A stretch of 6,370 bases of DNA, from positions 663-7,032 of the forward strand of contig DIVI01000114.1 in assembly GCA_002423305.1 (NCBI GenBank), given 5' to 3'. A program made the translations under genes and the position numbers. The notes below the pieces were generated by a model. It saw nothing but the letters and a program-made list of their open reading frames with translations, was not told where the DNA came from and did not search any database. This DNA comes from Methylococcus sp. UBA6136. Lineage in GTDB: Bacteria > Pseudomonadota > Gammaproteobacteria > Methylococcales > Methylococcaceae. Position 1 is the stretch's first letter, and every line of letters starts with the position of its first letter. This document shows, one piece after another, positions 1 to 5,927 of the stretch.

Positions 1-272
1 ATCGCGAAAAGCCCCATGCCCAACACAGCGATTGGCCAATCGAGATGGGCAAATTCATGCAACAGGTAAGTGACCCAGTTGAAGCCGATGAGAGTGAAAA
101 CAAACGAAGTGACAAACCCAGCCATCAATACCGGCTTAAGCCGGTTTTGTTGCTGCCAGAACAACCATAAAGGGACAAAGCAAAACAGCGAAGCCCACGG
201 CGGAAAAGGGATGTAGCTGGTGCCGATAAAAATACCGGAAAGAACCGGCAGTAACCACTGGCGAGAAAGCAT
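1..272 (-). CDS. lnt: Apolipoprotein N-acyltransferase-like membrane protein, N-terminal part (runs off the left edge)
   Basis: Only the first 90 codons are present, so the catalytic domain lies outside the window. The visible part is very hydrophobic, with likely membrane segments near residues 7-22, 26-39 and 48-70. It carries the Lnt-type pattern of a Pro/Phe-rich turn after the first helix (IPFPPWASL, 21-29) and a G-F-N-W-V motif (63-67) that matches the family's G-x-N-W-V position, followed by HEFAHLDWP. Lnt adds a third acyl chain to the N-terminal cysteine of lipoproteins in the inner membrane; its nitrilase-like Glu-Lys-Cys centre would come later and cannot be checked. ATG at 272 is chosen because the hydrophobic segment starts at once after it. 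No good Shine-Dalgarno is visible, and an in-frame TTG five codons upstream is possible. It follows the alcohol dehydrogenase gene after 101 bases. An Lnt-like paralogue without lipoprotein activity remains possible. Confidence 0.72.
   Translation of the reverse strand, partial: MLSRQWLLPVLSGIFIGTSYIPFPPWASLFCFVPLWLFWQQQNRLKPVLMAGFVTSFVFTLIGFNWVTYLLHEFAHLDWPIAVLGMGLFA
130..145. repeat. 16-base perfect palindrome inside the lnt-like gene
   Basis: The bases ACCGGCTTAAGCCGGT read identically on both strands. They can also fold as a 6-bp GC-rich stem with a TTAA tetraloop, and on the plus strand the stem is followed by TTTGTTG. The site lies within codons for N-R-L-K-P-V of the minus-strand gene, so it may simply be codon chance. 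No plus-strand gene ends nearby to use it as a terminator. Confidence 0.45.
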
Positions 273-373
273 GTTGGAAGAGATCAAATGTGATGACTGA
301 GGCCGAGTGTCAGATCGGACGGATGGATTCCAGTGGAACAGGATCTCAAGGAGGGAGACAACCCTTGAAGAGA

Positions 374-1567
374 TCAGTCGAGCCGTTGACGGAGAATCCG
401 CTCGATCTCCTCGTCATTCAGCGCAACCGGATTCGTTTTCATGCTGCTGCCACGCGAGTGATCGACGATGCGGCGAAAGTCCGAAGCCCTGACACCCCAT
501 GTAGAAAGTGTGGGCAGCTGCAAACGGACCGTCCACTGTTTGAGCACCTCGACCAATCCAGCCAGAGCCTGGATATCGTCCAGTGCCGGACGTTGAAGAA
601 ACAGCCGTCCTACGTGAGCATACTTACTTAGTGCCGGGTGATCGGGCGCCCTGGATTGCATAGCCTGGACATTGACCTCGACTGCGGCTGCCAGCAGCGT
701 GCCGCAAACCACACCATGGGGAATAGGAAAGAATGAGCCCAGGGGCTGCGCAAGCCCGTGGACGGAGCCCAGTCCGGTCTGGGCTAGGCAAATCCCGGAC
801 AGCAAGGCGGCATAGGCCATTTTTTCTCGCCCGAGGATCGCTGCAACCGGATCGTTTTCATACCAGGACAGAAGACCCTCCATGACGGCCTGGATACCCG
901 ACAAGGCCAGCGCATCCGTGAGCGGATTGGATCGAGTGGAGACCAATGCTTCGAGCAATTGCGTCAAAGCATCCATCCCGTTGGCGGCAATCAGATCGGG
1001 CGGGCAACTGGCCAGAAGGTCGGGATCAACAATCGCGTAGGCCGCCATCAACTGCTCATCGCGAAACGACTTTTTGAAACCCTCTGCCCCATGCCGCGTC
1101 AGCACCGCATTTTTAGTGGCCTCCGAGCCTGTTCCCGCCGTGGTCGGAACGGCGATGAAAGGCGTGGCCGGCCCGCGATAAGGCAATTCGGGACCCACAC
1201 CCTCCAGATGATCCATCACACTGTTGCCTGGCCTCAGTAACCCGGCGATGGCCTTGGCGGCATCCAGCACGCTGCCGCCACCGATGCCAACCACGACATC
1301 GATTGGCTTTTGCCTCCAGGTAGCCACCGCCTGATCAATCATCTCCGGCGAAGGCTCACCCTCAACGCTCAGCTGCTCCCAATCACATTGCTTTTCGGCC
1401 AGGCCTTGCCGCAGCGTTGGCCAGGCATTGGAACGGAGAAAAGATTGCCCCCCCGTCACCAATAACAGACGCTGCCCAAATCCTGCAGCAATAACTGGCA
1501 ACAGTGAAATCCGCCCCGCTCCGAATTCGATACGAGGCAAATGGCCGATGGAAAATGGCTCAATCAT
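374..1567 (-). CDS. Iron-type (group III) alcohol dehydrogenase
   Basis: This 397-residue protein has the full length and two-domain layout of the FucO/YqhD-type family, which interconverts alcohols and aldehydes or ketones using NAD(P)H in the cytoplasm. The nucleotide domain holds GIGGGSVLDAAKA (94-106) and the TTAGTGSEAT loop (142-151). The helical metal domain holds D199 in NGMDALTQLLEA, H270 in SVHGLAQPLG and H284 in PIPHG. The C-terminal NPVALNDEEIERIL (379-392) is also typical. The usual second metal ligand is His four residues after the Asp (DxxxH); here that position is Gln203. I recall DALTQLLE as recurrent in one subfamily, so this need not be inactivating. The ATG lies 3 bases after the stop of the upstream ABM gene, so the two are probably translationally coupled. 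The substrate is not identifiable; lactaldehyde, a methylglyoxal product or another small carbonyl are guesses. Confidence 0.95.
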   Translation of the reverse strand: MIEPFSIGHLPRIEFGAGRISLLPVIAAGFGQRLLLVTGGQSFLRSNAWPTLRQGLAEKQCDWEQLSVEGEPSPEMIDQAVATWRQKPIDVVVGIGGGSVLDAAKAIAGLLRPGNSVMDHLEGVGPELPYRGPATPFIAVPTTAGTGSEATKNAVLTRHGAEGFKKSFRDEQLMAAYAIVDPDLLASCPPDLIAANGMDALTQLLEALVSTRSNPLTDALALSGIQAVMEGLLSWYENDPVAAILGREKMAYAALLSGICLAQTGLGSVHGLAQPLGSFFPIPHGVVCGTLLAAAVEVNVQAMQSRAPDHPALSKYAHVGRLFLQRPALDDIQALAGLVEVLKQWTVRLQLPTLSTWGVRASDFRRIVDHSRGSSMKTNPVALNDEEIERILRQRLD

Positions 1568-1570
1568 GCA

Positions 1571-1867
1571 TCAGGCGCCGGGATAAAGGCCCTTCATGGG
1601 CACGCCCTTGCGGGGTTCCGCCATCATGTCGGCCACTCTGTCGCGCCATTCGGCATAGTGCGGGGTCAGCTTGTGGGCCGCCGCATCTTCTGCAGTGGCA
1701 TAAGCTTCATAAAGGATGAACCGACCTTCTTCCTCAGAGTCCTGCAACACATCGAAACGTCGATTTCCGGCTTCATGCACCGATGCCCTATGGTTGGCTG
1801 CCGTCGCTTCAATGAAGGCCTGAAGACATTCCGGCTTGACGTGGACATGAACGAGGGTGACATGCAT
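1571..1867 (-). CDS. LsrG-like ABM-fold protein (putative phospho-AI-2 isomerase or quinol monooxygenase family)
   Basis: This is a complete 98-residue dimeric ferredoxin-like (antibiotic biosynthesis monooxygenase, ABM) domain protein. It resembles Escherichia coli LsrG as remembered: MHVTLV at the N-terminus, NH at 25-26, GNxRFDVLQD (34-43), YEAY (53-56), HKLTPHY (65-71) and EPRKG (84-88). E. coli LsrG isomerises phosphorylated AI-2 breakdown product (P-DPD) in the cytoplasm. Other relatives, such as YgiN, act on quinols. No lsrK, lsrR, lsrF or lsr transporter gene is visible, so an AI-2 role is uncertain. The start is well fixed by a strong AGGAGGT Shine-Dalgarno five bases upstream. It follows zwf after 28 bases and precedes the iron-type dehydrogenase by 3 bases, suggesting the two act in sequence on one carbonyl compound. 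Confidence 0.92.
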   Translation of the reverse strand: MHVTLVHVHVKPECLQAFIEATAANHRASVHEAGNRRFDVLQDSEEEGRFILYEAYATAEDAAAHKLTPHYAEWRDRVADMMAEPRKGVPMKGLYPGA

Positions 1868-1872
1868 GGAAT

Positions 1873-1879
1873 ACCTCCT
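1873..1879 (-). promoter_or_regulatory. Strong Shine-Dalgarno of the LsrG-like gene
   Basis: On the minus strand this reads AGGAGGT, a near-perfect anti-16S match, with a 5-base spacer to the ATG at 1867. It selects that ATG over an out-of-frame ATG four bases downstream. It is the best ribosome binding site seen in the window and predicts high translation of the small protein. Confidence 0.85.
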
Positions 1880-1895
1880 GCGTTAATGAATGCTT

Positions 1896-3386
1896 TCAGA
1901 GCTCATTGCGCCATACCTGTTCATCCTTGTCGAACAAGCGATTGGCTTCGGGTAAGCCCCAGCTTCCGGCCGGATAGGTGTGGATGAACTCCCGTTGTTC
2001 CGCCCAATGCTTGAGGATGGGGTCCACCACGCGCCAGGCCCATTCCACCTCGTCGAAACGAATGAAGAGGGTACGATCGCCCTCCATGATGTCGAGCAAG
2101 AGGGCTTGATAAGCGTCCAGCTTGACCTCCCGACCATGGCGGTAGGAAGCATTCAACTGAATGGTATGCGTCTGCATGCCAAGCCCCGGCTGCTTGGAGT
2201 GGATCTCCATATGCATGCTTTCCGAGGGCTGAAGCGACAACAGAATCCAGTTCGGCTCAAGGAATTCCAGTGGCGTCTCGCGAAACAACTGTTGCGGAGG
2301 ATGGCGGAATCGAAGTGCGATCATGGACTGCGACTTGGCCAGTCGCTTGCCGGTGCGAAGATAAAACGGCACCCCTCGCCACCGCCAGTTATCGACATAG
2401 AATTTTGCGGCCACATAGGTTTCGGTCACCGAGTTCCGCTCCACCCCCGCCTCATTCTGGTAACCCGGCACCGCAACCCCGTTGATCATGCCCGGGCCGT
2501 ATTGGGCCCGAAAGGCATGGGCATGCAATGCCTGCTTGGCGATGGGCCGGATGGAACGCAAGACCTTGACCTTTTCGTCGCGCAAGGCATCTGCCTCCAG
2601 CGCCGGAGGTGGCTCCATCGCCACCAAAGTCAGTAATTGCAGCAGATGGTTCTGCAGCATGTCCCGCAGCGCGCCGGCCTTTTCGTAGTAATCTGCTCGG
2701 GTTGTAATACCAACCTCTTCGGCCACGGTGATTTGCACATGATCGATGAAGTTACGGTTCCATAGCGGTTCGATCAACGTGTTGGCGAAGCGGAACACCA
2801 GCAGATTCTGCACGGATTCCTTGCCCAAATAATGATCGATGCGGAAAACCTGCTCTTCATCGAAATGCTCATGCAAGACTCGATTCAGCAAGCGCGCGCT
2901 CTCGATGTCTTCACCAAAGGGCTTTTCCACTACGATCCGATGCCGTCCACGCGGCTTGTTCAGGCCAGCCTCATCCAGGTGCGTGATGACTGTGCCGAAA
3001 TCAGACGGCTTGATGGAGAGATAGAACACCGTATTGGCGCATAGATCATCGCCACAGGTGTGCTCGGCTATTTTTTTGTAAAAATCGAGATCCCGCAGGT
3101 CACCCGACAGATAACTGAAGCGCCGGGCAAAGCGCTCGTAAGCTTTCTTGTTGAAAGCGTCACCTGCATGGGCGCGAATCGACTCGAGCAGGCTGGCCTG
3201 CCATTCCTCATCTGTCCAGGGTCGCCGTCCAAGGGCCAGCAGGGTCATCTGGCCGGGTAAGTGACCGGAGACATCGAGTCGATAGAGCGCGGGAAGCAGT
3301 TTTATCTGGGCCAGATTGCCCGTCGCACCAAAAATCACAAAATGGCATGGCTCAGGCTGATGCGGCTCTTTGTTGGACATGACCAT
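1896..3386 (-). CDS. zwf: Glucose-6-phosphate 1-dehydrogenase
   Basis: This cytoplasmic enzyme oxidises glucose 6-phosphate to 6-phosphogluconolactone with reduction of NADP or NAD, feeding the oxidative pentose phosphate or Entner-Doudoroff route. The 496 residues match the family's usual length of about 490. The Rossmann motif is FGATGNLAQIKLLPALY (19-35), with the conserved Lys29. The EKPFG motif is at 154-158. The signature RIDHYLGKE at 182-190 includes Asp184 and His185. The catalytic-base His lies in NHLLQ (His247), and GKR is at 346-348. The position after GATG is Asn24 instead of the more usual Asp. The frame stays open 65 codons further upstream, but those codons lie largely inside galE and look like no G6PD sequence. 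ATG at 3386 is preferred because an AGGT sits 10 bases before it; the ATG two codons later is an alternative. It lies 58 bases after galE. No gntZ, pgl or edd gene is visible nearby. Confidence 0.97.
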   Translation of the reverse strand: MVMSNKEPHQPEPCHFVIFGATGNLAQIKLLPALYRLDVSGHLPGQMTLLALGRRPWTDEEWQASLLESIRAHAGDAFNKKAYERFARRFSYLSGDLRDLDFYKKIAEHTCGDDLCANTVFYLSIKPSDFGTVITHLDEAGLNKPRGRHRIVVEKPFGEDIESARLLNRVLHEHFDEEQVFRIDHYLGKESVQNLLVFRFANTLIEPLWNRNFIDHVQITVAEEVGITTRADYYEKAGALRDMLQNHLLQLLTLVAMEPPPALEADALRDEKVKVLRSIRPIAKQALHAHAFRAQYGPGMINGVAVPGYQNEAGVERNSVTETYVAAKFYVDNWRWRGVPFYLRTGKRLAKSQSMIALRFRHPPQQLFRETPLEFLEPNWILLSLQPSESMHMEIHSKQPGLGMQTHTIQLNASYRHGREVKLDAYQALLLDIMEGDRTLFIRFDEVEWAWRVVDPILKHWAEQREFIHTYPAGSWGLPEANRLFDKDEQVWRNEL

Positions 3387-3396
3387 TTTTTGATTT

Positions 3397-3400
3397 ACCT
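3397..3400 (-). promoter_or_regulatory. zwf: Shine-Dalgarno deciding the zwf start
   Basis: The minus strand reads CCAGGT followed by an A-rich 10-base spacer and the ATG at 3386. From the second ATG (3380) the spacing would be 16 bases, which is too long, so the first ATG is favoured. It is a modest site compared with that of the LsrG-like gene. Confidence 0.5.
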
Positions 3401-3444
3401 GGTGGAATTGACAGATGGCTGCGGCAAAGTACCCGGCAAGCAGA

Positions 3445-4470
3445 TCACGCCTTATATCCCTCGGGGTTGCGTTCCTGCCATCGCCAGTGATCCCGGCACA
3501 TGGCCTGGATGTCACGGGAGGCGCGCCAGCCCAGCCAGTCCTCAGCGAAAGCAGGATCGGCATAGCATGAGGCAATATCACCTGCGCGTCGGGCGGCCCT
3601 ATTCAAGGGCACCGACTTACCGGAAGCCTCCTCAAACGCCCTGACCACCTCGAGTACAGTGTAACCGCGTCCGGTACCCAGATTGACCGCCCTGCAGCCG
3701 GGTTCCACCAGGCGTTCCAGTGCGCGCAAATGGCCGATAGCCAAATCCACCACATGGATGTAGTCGCGCACTCCGGTTCCATCGGGTGTTGGATAATCAT
3801 CACCCCAGACGTTGAGCTTGTCGCGCCGGCCCACGGCGACCTGCGCCACAAATGGCATCAGGTTGTTGGGAATCCCCCGGGGATCTTCACCGATCAGACC
3901 GCTCTCGTGAGCGCCGACCGGATTGAAATACCGCAAGATCGAGATTCTCCAGTCCGGTGATGACTGAAAGAGATCTCGCAGCATGTCCTCGATGATCAGC
4001 TTGGTCCGCCCATATGGATTGGTGGCTGACAGCGGATGATCCTCCGTCAGCGGCAACCTTTGGGGGTCACCGTAGACCGTGGCGGAAGAACTGAATACCA
4101 ACGAACGAACACCCACCGCCTGCATGGCCTGAAGGAGTCGATGAGTGCCCATGACGTTGTGGTCGTAATAGTCCAGCGGCCGCTCGACCGACTCGCCCAC
4201 CGCCTTGAGGCCGGCAAAATGGATCACCGCTGTGCATTGGTGCTTCCGCAGTGTTTGCTCCAGCCCTGATTTATCCCGGACATCTCCCTCAATAACGGTC
4301 GCCCTCTTGCCGGTGATCTGGGCGACCCGTTCCAGAGATTGCGGATTACTATTGGAGAAATTGTCGTAGACAACTACATCGTAGCCGGCGCACAACAATT
4401 CCACACAGGCGTGTGAACCGATATAACCGGCCCCGCCCGTGACCAGGATTTTGGGTAATCCCGAGCTCAT
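3445..4470 (-). CDS. galE: UDP-glucose 4-epimerase
   Basis: This 341-residue extended short-chain dehydrogenase interconverts UDP-glucose and UDP-galactose in the cytoplasm, using tightly bound NAD. It provides UDP-galactose for lipopolysaccharide or exopolysaccharide, or serves galactose use. Visible features are the NAD-binding TGGAGYIGSH (11-20), YDNFSNS (35-41), GDVRD (62-66), HFAGLKAVGES (84-94), the catalytic SSSATVYG (127-134) with the probable active Ser128, the YxxxK pair Tyr153/Lys157 in NPYGRTK, RYFNPVGAHESG (180-191), and GTGVRDYIHVVDLA (231-244). It ends in RNPEGY, as usual for GalE. The length is close to the E. coli enzyme (338). The start lies 12 bases after the stop of the upstream 115-residue gene. 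No clear Shine-Dalgarno is seen, so translation may depend on coupling to that gene. No galK, galT or galM is visible, which favours an envelope-sugar role over galactose catabolism. Confidence 0.97.
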   Translation of the reverse strand: MSSGLPKILVTGGAGYIGSHACVELLCAGYDVVVYDNFSNSNPQSLERVAQITGKRATVIEGDVRDKSGLEQTLRKHQCTAVIHFAGLKAVGESVERPLDYYDHNVMGTHRLLQAMQAVGVRSLVFSSSATVYGDPQRLPLTEDHPLSATNPYGRTKLIIEDMLRDLFQSSPDWRISILRYFNPVGAHESGLIGEDPRGIPNNLMPFVAQVAVGRRDKLNVWGDDYPTPDGTGVRDYIHVVDLAIGHLRALERLVEPGCRAVNLGTGRGYTVLEVVRAFEEASGKSVPLNRAARRAGDIASCYADPAFAEDWLGWRASRDIQAMCRDHWRWQERNPEGYKA

Positions 4471-4482
4471 GATGAAATCAGG

Positions 4483-4830
4483 TCAGGCATCGCCATGGAC
4501 CAACCGGGCAATCTGAAACGCCGGATTGAGAATAGCACCCTGAAACTGCAACCAGTTCAGTAAGCCATCCAGATAGATGATGTGCGGTGCCACACCTTGA
4601 CTTGTGATACGCACCACACACTGATGCCCCGGGCCTTCCCACAGGGCGAAGGTCACTTCACCGGCATCAACTTCCTTGCGGGTCATGGACTCGTAGCCCT
4701 CAGCCTTGATGGCATCGACAATGTCGCTGGAGTTTTTGACCTTGCCGCCAAAAAATCGGGTGACATCAGCCTTGTGAAATTCGCCGCCACTATAAGTGAA
4801 GAACAGGGGCGTAGTGGATGGACTGGTCAT
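4483..4830 (-). CDS. Hypothetical protein of 115 residues, first gene of the galE-zwf group
   Basis: I do not recognise a family. The frame is supported as a real gene by a good Shine-Dalgarno (AGAGGAG, 9 bases before the ATG), by its tight 12-base link to galE, and by a plausible soluble-protein composition. The protein has no signal peptide or membrane segment. Visible blocks are an aromatic FFTYSGGEFHKADVTRFFGG (10-29), a probable helix VDAIKAEGYESMTRKEVDAG (38-57), an alternating hydrophobic stretch around VTFALWEGPG (59-68) and CVVRITSQG (71-79), and a C-terminal LDGLLNWLQFQGAILNPAF (87-105). The pattern suggests a small alpha/beta fold. It has a single cysteine (Cys71). Its position suggests a link to sugar-nucleotide or central carbon metabolism, but this is inference from neighbours only. 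A chance frame is unlikely given the ribosome site and spacing. Confidence 0.8.
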   Translation of the reverse strand: MTSPSTTPLFFTYSGGEFHKADVTRFFGGKVKNSSDIVDAIKAEGYESMTRKEVDAGEVTFALWEGPGHQCVVRITSQGVAPHIIYLDGLLNWLQFQGAILNPAFQIARLVHGDA

Positions 4831-4836
4831 GTTCGT

Positions 4837-4846
4837 GATCTCCTCT
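4837..4846 (-). promoter_or_regulatory. Shine-Dalgarno of the 115-residue hypothetical gene
   Basis: The minus strand reads AGAGGAGATC. The GAGGAG core lies 9 bases before the ATG at 4830. It fixes the start and is part of the case for this gene being real. Confidence 0.7.
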
Positions 4847-4860
4847 GGTTCAAAGTCCGG

Positions 4861-4869
4861 ATTGTATCA
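4861..4869 (-). promoter_or_regulatory. Candidate extended -10 promoter for the minus-strand group
   Basis: On the minus strand the bases read TGATACAAT, matching the extended -10 pattern TGnTATAAT except for one base in the hexamer. Transcription would start near 4854, giving a leader of about 24 bases that contains the Shine-Dalgarno of the first gene. No convincing -35 hexamer lies 16-18 bases upstream, which is acceptable for an extended -10 element. This is prediction from sequence pattern only. Confidence 0.4.
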
Positions 4870-5120
4870 ATCTTCACGATCAGCACACCCGACGCCCACT
4901 GCGCGATCTCCCAACTTACAATATTCAAAAATCCGGGTCGCGGTTACTTTCATCATAAAAGTCCAATGTTACGATTTACAGCATGTGCCAAGGCCAGCTT
5001 GCATTGATCCATCGCATCTTGCCCAGCCCTTTCCCATCAACTCAGTAACAAACCGAGACAACTCCTCATGGTTCCCGCCCCCTCCCACCATTCGATCCTC
5101 AATACGGCGAGACGGCGGAC

Positions 5121-5924
5121 ATGAATGAGGCCCATTCCTTGACCAGGGAACGCGCCAACCCCCAACAAAGAGCAAGCCCACTCGAGGCTGTCTATCAATG
5201 TGTTGCACTGGCTCTTGGGTTGGGACTTTTAGCCATCCTGTGTATCGGATGGTCCATTGTGGCCCTGCTTCTCTCTCTACTGCCATATTCGACCTGGATC
5301 AGGGAACTGGGGCGGAAGGGAATCAACAGGGGTTTCAGGGCCTATCTTGGTTGCCTGGCCTTACCGGGCTGGATCAGGTTGGATATTGCGGCATTGGACA
5401 GCCTCCAGGATGCCCCACCCCTCGTGCTCGCACCCAATCACCCCGGACTCCTGGATGCCGTGCTGATTTTGTCGCGATTCACAAACACGGGATGTGTCGT
5501 CAAGGCGGATTTACTCAACCATCCCCTGCTGGGTGCCGGTGCCCGGCTGGCTGGTTATATTCCAAATAATCGCCGATATCGGATGATTCATGCGGCCGTT
5601 GAGGAACTTCGAACGGGGCATCACCTTCTGCTGTTTCCCGAGGGCACCCGCACCACTCGCATCCCCATCAATCCGCTGAAAAACAGCCCCGGATTGATTG
5701 CCAGCAAGGCAAGGGCCCCCATTCAGACGATCCTTATCGAAACCAATTCCAGTTTTCTTGGCAAGGACTGGCCACTCTTCAGGCCCCCTGCTCTCCCGAT
5801 CGTGATTAGTGTCAAACTGGGTCGGCGCTTCCCCCCACCACAACAGGTCCGGACTTTCACCAAGGAACTGGAGCAGTACTTTGCATCGGAACTGCAACGA
5901 TCCCCGGTGTCCAGCGATAGATAA
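5121..5924 (+). CDS. PlsC-type membrane acyltransferase (lysophospholipid acyltransferase family)
   Basis: This 267-residue protein belongs to the glycerolipid acyltransferase family, which transfers acyl chains from acyl-ACP or acyl-CoA to a lipid hydroxyl at the cytoplasmic membrane. The acceptor here is not known. A long hydrophobic segment near residues 26-55 should anchor it. The catalytic HxxxxD motif is NHPGLLD, with His107 and Asp112. The FPEGTRT motif (172-178) binds the glycerol phosphate or equivalent in known members, and a further family block is AxxLAGYIPN (141-150). Normal bacterial PlsC is about 240-250 residues, so this is near-standard with a short polar N-terminal extension. 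The start ATG has only a weak upstream GGCGG. The following glycosyltransferase begins 3 bases after its stop, so the two are surely co-transcribed. This pairing matches accessory genes of aryl polyene pigment clusters as I remember them, where the acyltransferase is thought to build the lipid anchor. A housekeeping PlsC is less likely. Confidence 0.92.
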   Translation: MNEAHSLTRERANPQQRASPLEAVYQCVALALGLGLLAILCIGWSIVALLLSLLPYSTWIRELGRKGINRGFRAYLGCLALPGWIRLDIAALDSLQDAPPLVLAPNHPGLLDAVLILSRFTNTGCVVKADLLNHPLLGAGARLAGYIPNNRRYRMIHAAVEELRTGHHLLLFPEGTRTTRIPINPLKNSPGLIASKARAPIQTILIETNSSFLGKDWPLFRPPALPIVISVKLGRRFPPPQQVRTFTKELEQYFASELQRSPVSSDR

Positions 5925-5927
5925 AAT

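Larger units (their letters stand above)
4831..5120. other. Divergent intergenic region
   Basis: These 290 bases separate the leftward hypothetical-galE-zwf group from the rightward acyltransferase-glycosyltransferase pair, so promoters for both must lie here or further inside. The section 4915-4980 is visibly richer in A and T than its surroundings. It contains a small inverted repeat (ACTTT 4946-4950 with AAAGT 4958-4962) and two copies of GTTAC (4943-4947, 4968-4972). I could not find a persuasive rightward -35/-10 pair. No open frame here looks like a real gene, and no tRNA or clear terminator is seen. Confidence 0.6.

Noticed and set aside
342..375. Imperfect inverted repeat (GATCTC with GAGATC, plus AAGG with CCTT) at the end of the alcohol dehydrogenase gene as a terminator
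   Set aside because: The stem is interrupted by a 3-base bulge, starts within the coding end, and is followed by no T-run in the direction of transcription.
1666..1863. Minus-strand ATG frame four bases downstream of the LsrG-like start
   Set aside because: It lies in another frame with a poor Shine-Dalgarno spacing and no domain, while the chosen frame matches the LsrG family along its whole length.
1980..2636. Plus-strand frame of 218 codons inside zwf
   Set aside because: It is antisense to conserved G6PD coding sequence and has no recognisable protein features.
3452..3460. TATAAG on the minus strand at the end of galE as a zwf promoter
   Set aside because: It encodes the conserved C-terminal G-Y-K of GalE and has no plausible -35 hexamer at the right distance.
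3387..3581. 65-codon upstream extension of the zwf frame
   Set aside because: It would overlap galE by 137 bases, its residues do not resemble G6PD, and ATG at 3386 has a nearby AGGT and gives the normal family length.
4796..5128. Plus-strand frame crossing the divergent intergenic region
   Set aside because: Composition is low-quality with no domain, it starts inside the opposite-strand hypothetical gene, and it overlaps the acyltransferase start in a different frame.
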